In this document: in pieces, positions 63,548 to 64,000 of the stretch
Position numbering within the stretch: the stretch's first letter is position 1
How the letters are laid out: each line of letters opens with the position of its first letter
Assembly (NCBI GenBank): GCA_946481095.1
Contig: CAMLML010000008.1
Location: 1 to 64,000, forward strand
DNA from: an uncultured Cellvibrio sp.
GTDB taxonomy: Bacteria > Pseudomonadota > Gammaproteobacteria > Pseudomonadales > Cellvibrionaceae
DNA: 64,000 nt
Reading direction: 5' to 3'
Program-made: the position numbers and the translations under genes
Notes under the pieces: generated by a model
What the model saw: the letters and a program-made list of their open reading frames with translations, nothing else
What the model was told of the DNA's origin: nothing
The model's database searches: none

Positions 63548-64000
63548 ATGGCATTAACCCAAACCGCCCCCCGAATTTTAACCATTGATGCGCTGAGAGG
63601 CTTTGCACTTTTCGGCATTTTCTTCGCACATATGATTATGTGGTTTGTCGGCGGGCCGCTGCCTGAAGTTTATTACACTATGTACCAGAATGTGACGAGC
63701 GGGCTGACCTTTACTATTTATATGCTGCTGGTTAACGCCAAATTTTTTGCGATTTTTTCGTTTTTATTTGGCTTGAGTTTTTATATCCAAATGCAAGCTC
63801 TGGCGAAACGCTACCCCAATTTTGCAGCGCGTTTTGCCTGGCGTTTGTGCATTCTGGGCATGATCGCGATTCTGCATCATTGTTTTTGGCGAGCAGATAT
63901 TTTATCCATTTATGTCCCACTGGGATTTCTCTTATTGTTTTTTCGCCACCTAAGTGACAAGGCATTACTCATAATCGGCTTTACTTTAATTCTGAATATT
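63548..64000 (+). CDS. DUF418 family membrane protein, 3' end outside window
   Basis: The frame opens at 63548 (preceded by AAGGA) and continues 151 codons to the window edge with no stop. The N-terminus RILTIDALRGFALFGIF is the family signature of DUF418/acyltransferase-3-like membrane proteins. Four hydrophobic segments are visible (about residues 13-38, 48-80, 95-115 and 117-135). The function of the family is not settled; it is often found near transport or envelope genes. Confidence 0.85.
   Translation, partial: MALTQTAPRILTIDALRGFALFGIFFAHMIMWFVGGPLPEVYYTMYQNVTSGLTFTIYMLLVNAKFFAIFSFLFGLSFYIQMQALAKRYPNFAARFAWRLCILGMIAILHHCFWRADILSIYVPLGFLLLFFRHLSDKALLIIGFTLILNI

Overview
The window comes from a Gram-negative gammaproteobacterium. 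The best fit is Cellvibrionaceae (Cellvibrio or a close relative), inferred from three things: long poly-serine linkers in an exported cytochrome, a MSHA-type pilus cluster, and moderate G+C with gammaproteobacterial core genes (queA, tgt, secDF, ettA). This placement comes from family knowledge and gene content; no database was searched. There is no prophage, complete insertion sequence, CRISPR array or rRNA operon.

Layout. Positions 1-1017 hold three small unknown exported or membrane proteins. Positions 1286-9123 hold a PAS hybrid histidine kinase, secF, secD (yajC is missing from its usual place), tgt, queA and a tRNA-Leu(CAA). Positions 9241-12808 hold a cyclase-FHA signalling protein, an RDD membrane protein and the translation factor EttA. 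Positions 12917-14544 are an AT-rich islet with a secreted orphan and two GspG-like paralogues that lack a prepilin cleavage site. Positions 14675-22878 form an osmoadaptation island: ectABC, a membrane TPR protein, a sodium/solute symporter, a MarR/EctR-like regulator and the Na+/H+ antiporter NhaD, followed downstream by a Tat-exported oxidoreductase. Positions 22955-35223 are a MSHA/type IV-like pilus cluster (mshM-L-N-E-G, I/J/K-like genes and three pseudopilins) read from the minus strand.

Positions 35395-39756 hold a B12 module: a cobalamin riboswitch, a BtuB-type TonB receptor and a CobO adenosyltransferase, with an orphan solute-binding/sensor protein downstream. Positions 39849-45043 are a Fur-boxed hydroxamate siderophore operon whose acyltransferase and NIS synthetase are fused, as in BibC of bisucaberin synthesis. 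Next come a ThuA/sugar-dehydrogenase/cytochrome c fusion lipoprotein, a hybrid histidine kinase that has lost its catalytic residues, a DoxX/ECF-sigma/anti-sigma operon with its own ECF-type promoter, and a Ser/Thr kinase-PEGA-SUMF1 fusion. Positions 54654-62661 form a compact exported-redox locus: a DUF1592-type multi-cytochrome lipoprotein, a Tat DUF1552 protein, a TlpA thioredoxin, a DUF4266 lipoprotein with a Gly/Cys tail, a DUF3570 outer-membrane protein with SGAT motifs, and ApbE. MarC and the start of a DUF418 protein close the window.

The most promising candidate for an undescribed system is the 54654-62661 redox locus. I propose that the cytochrome lipoprotein, the barrel (possibly flavinylated by ApbE) and the thioredoxin/Cys-tail pair form an envelope electron-transfer chain. 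Next in interest are the BibC-like siderophore multienzyme, the pseudo-kinase hybrid sensor, and palindromic repeats that supply the queA stop codon and the cobO ribosome binding site.
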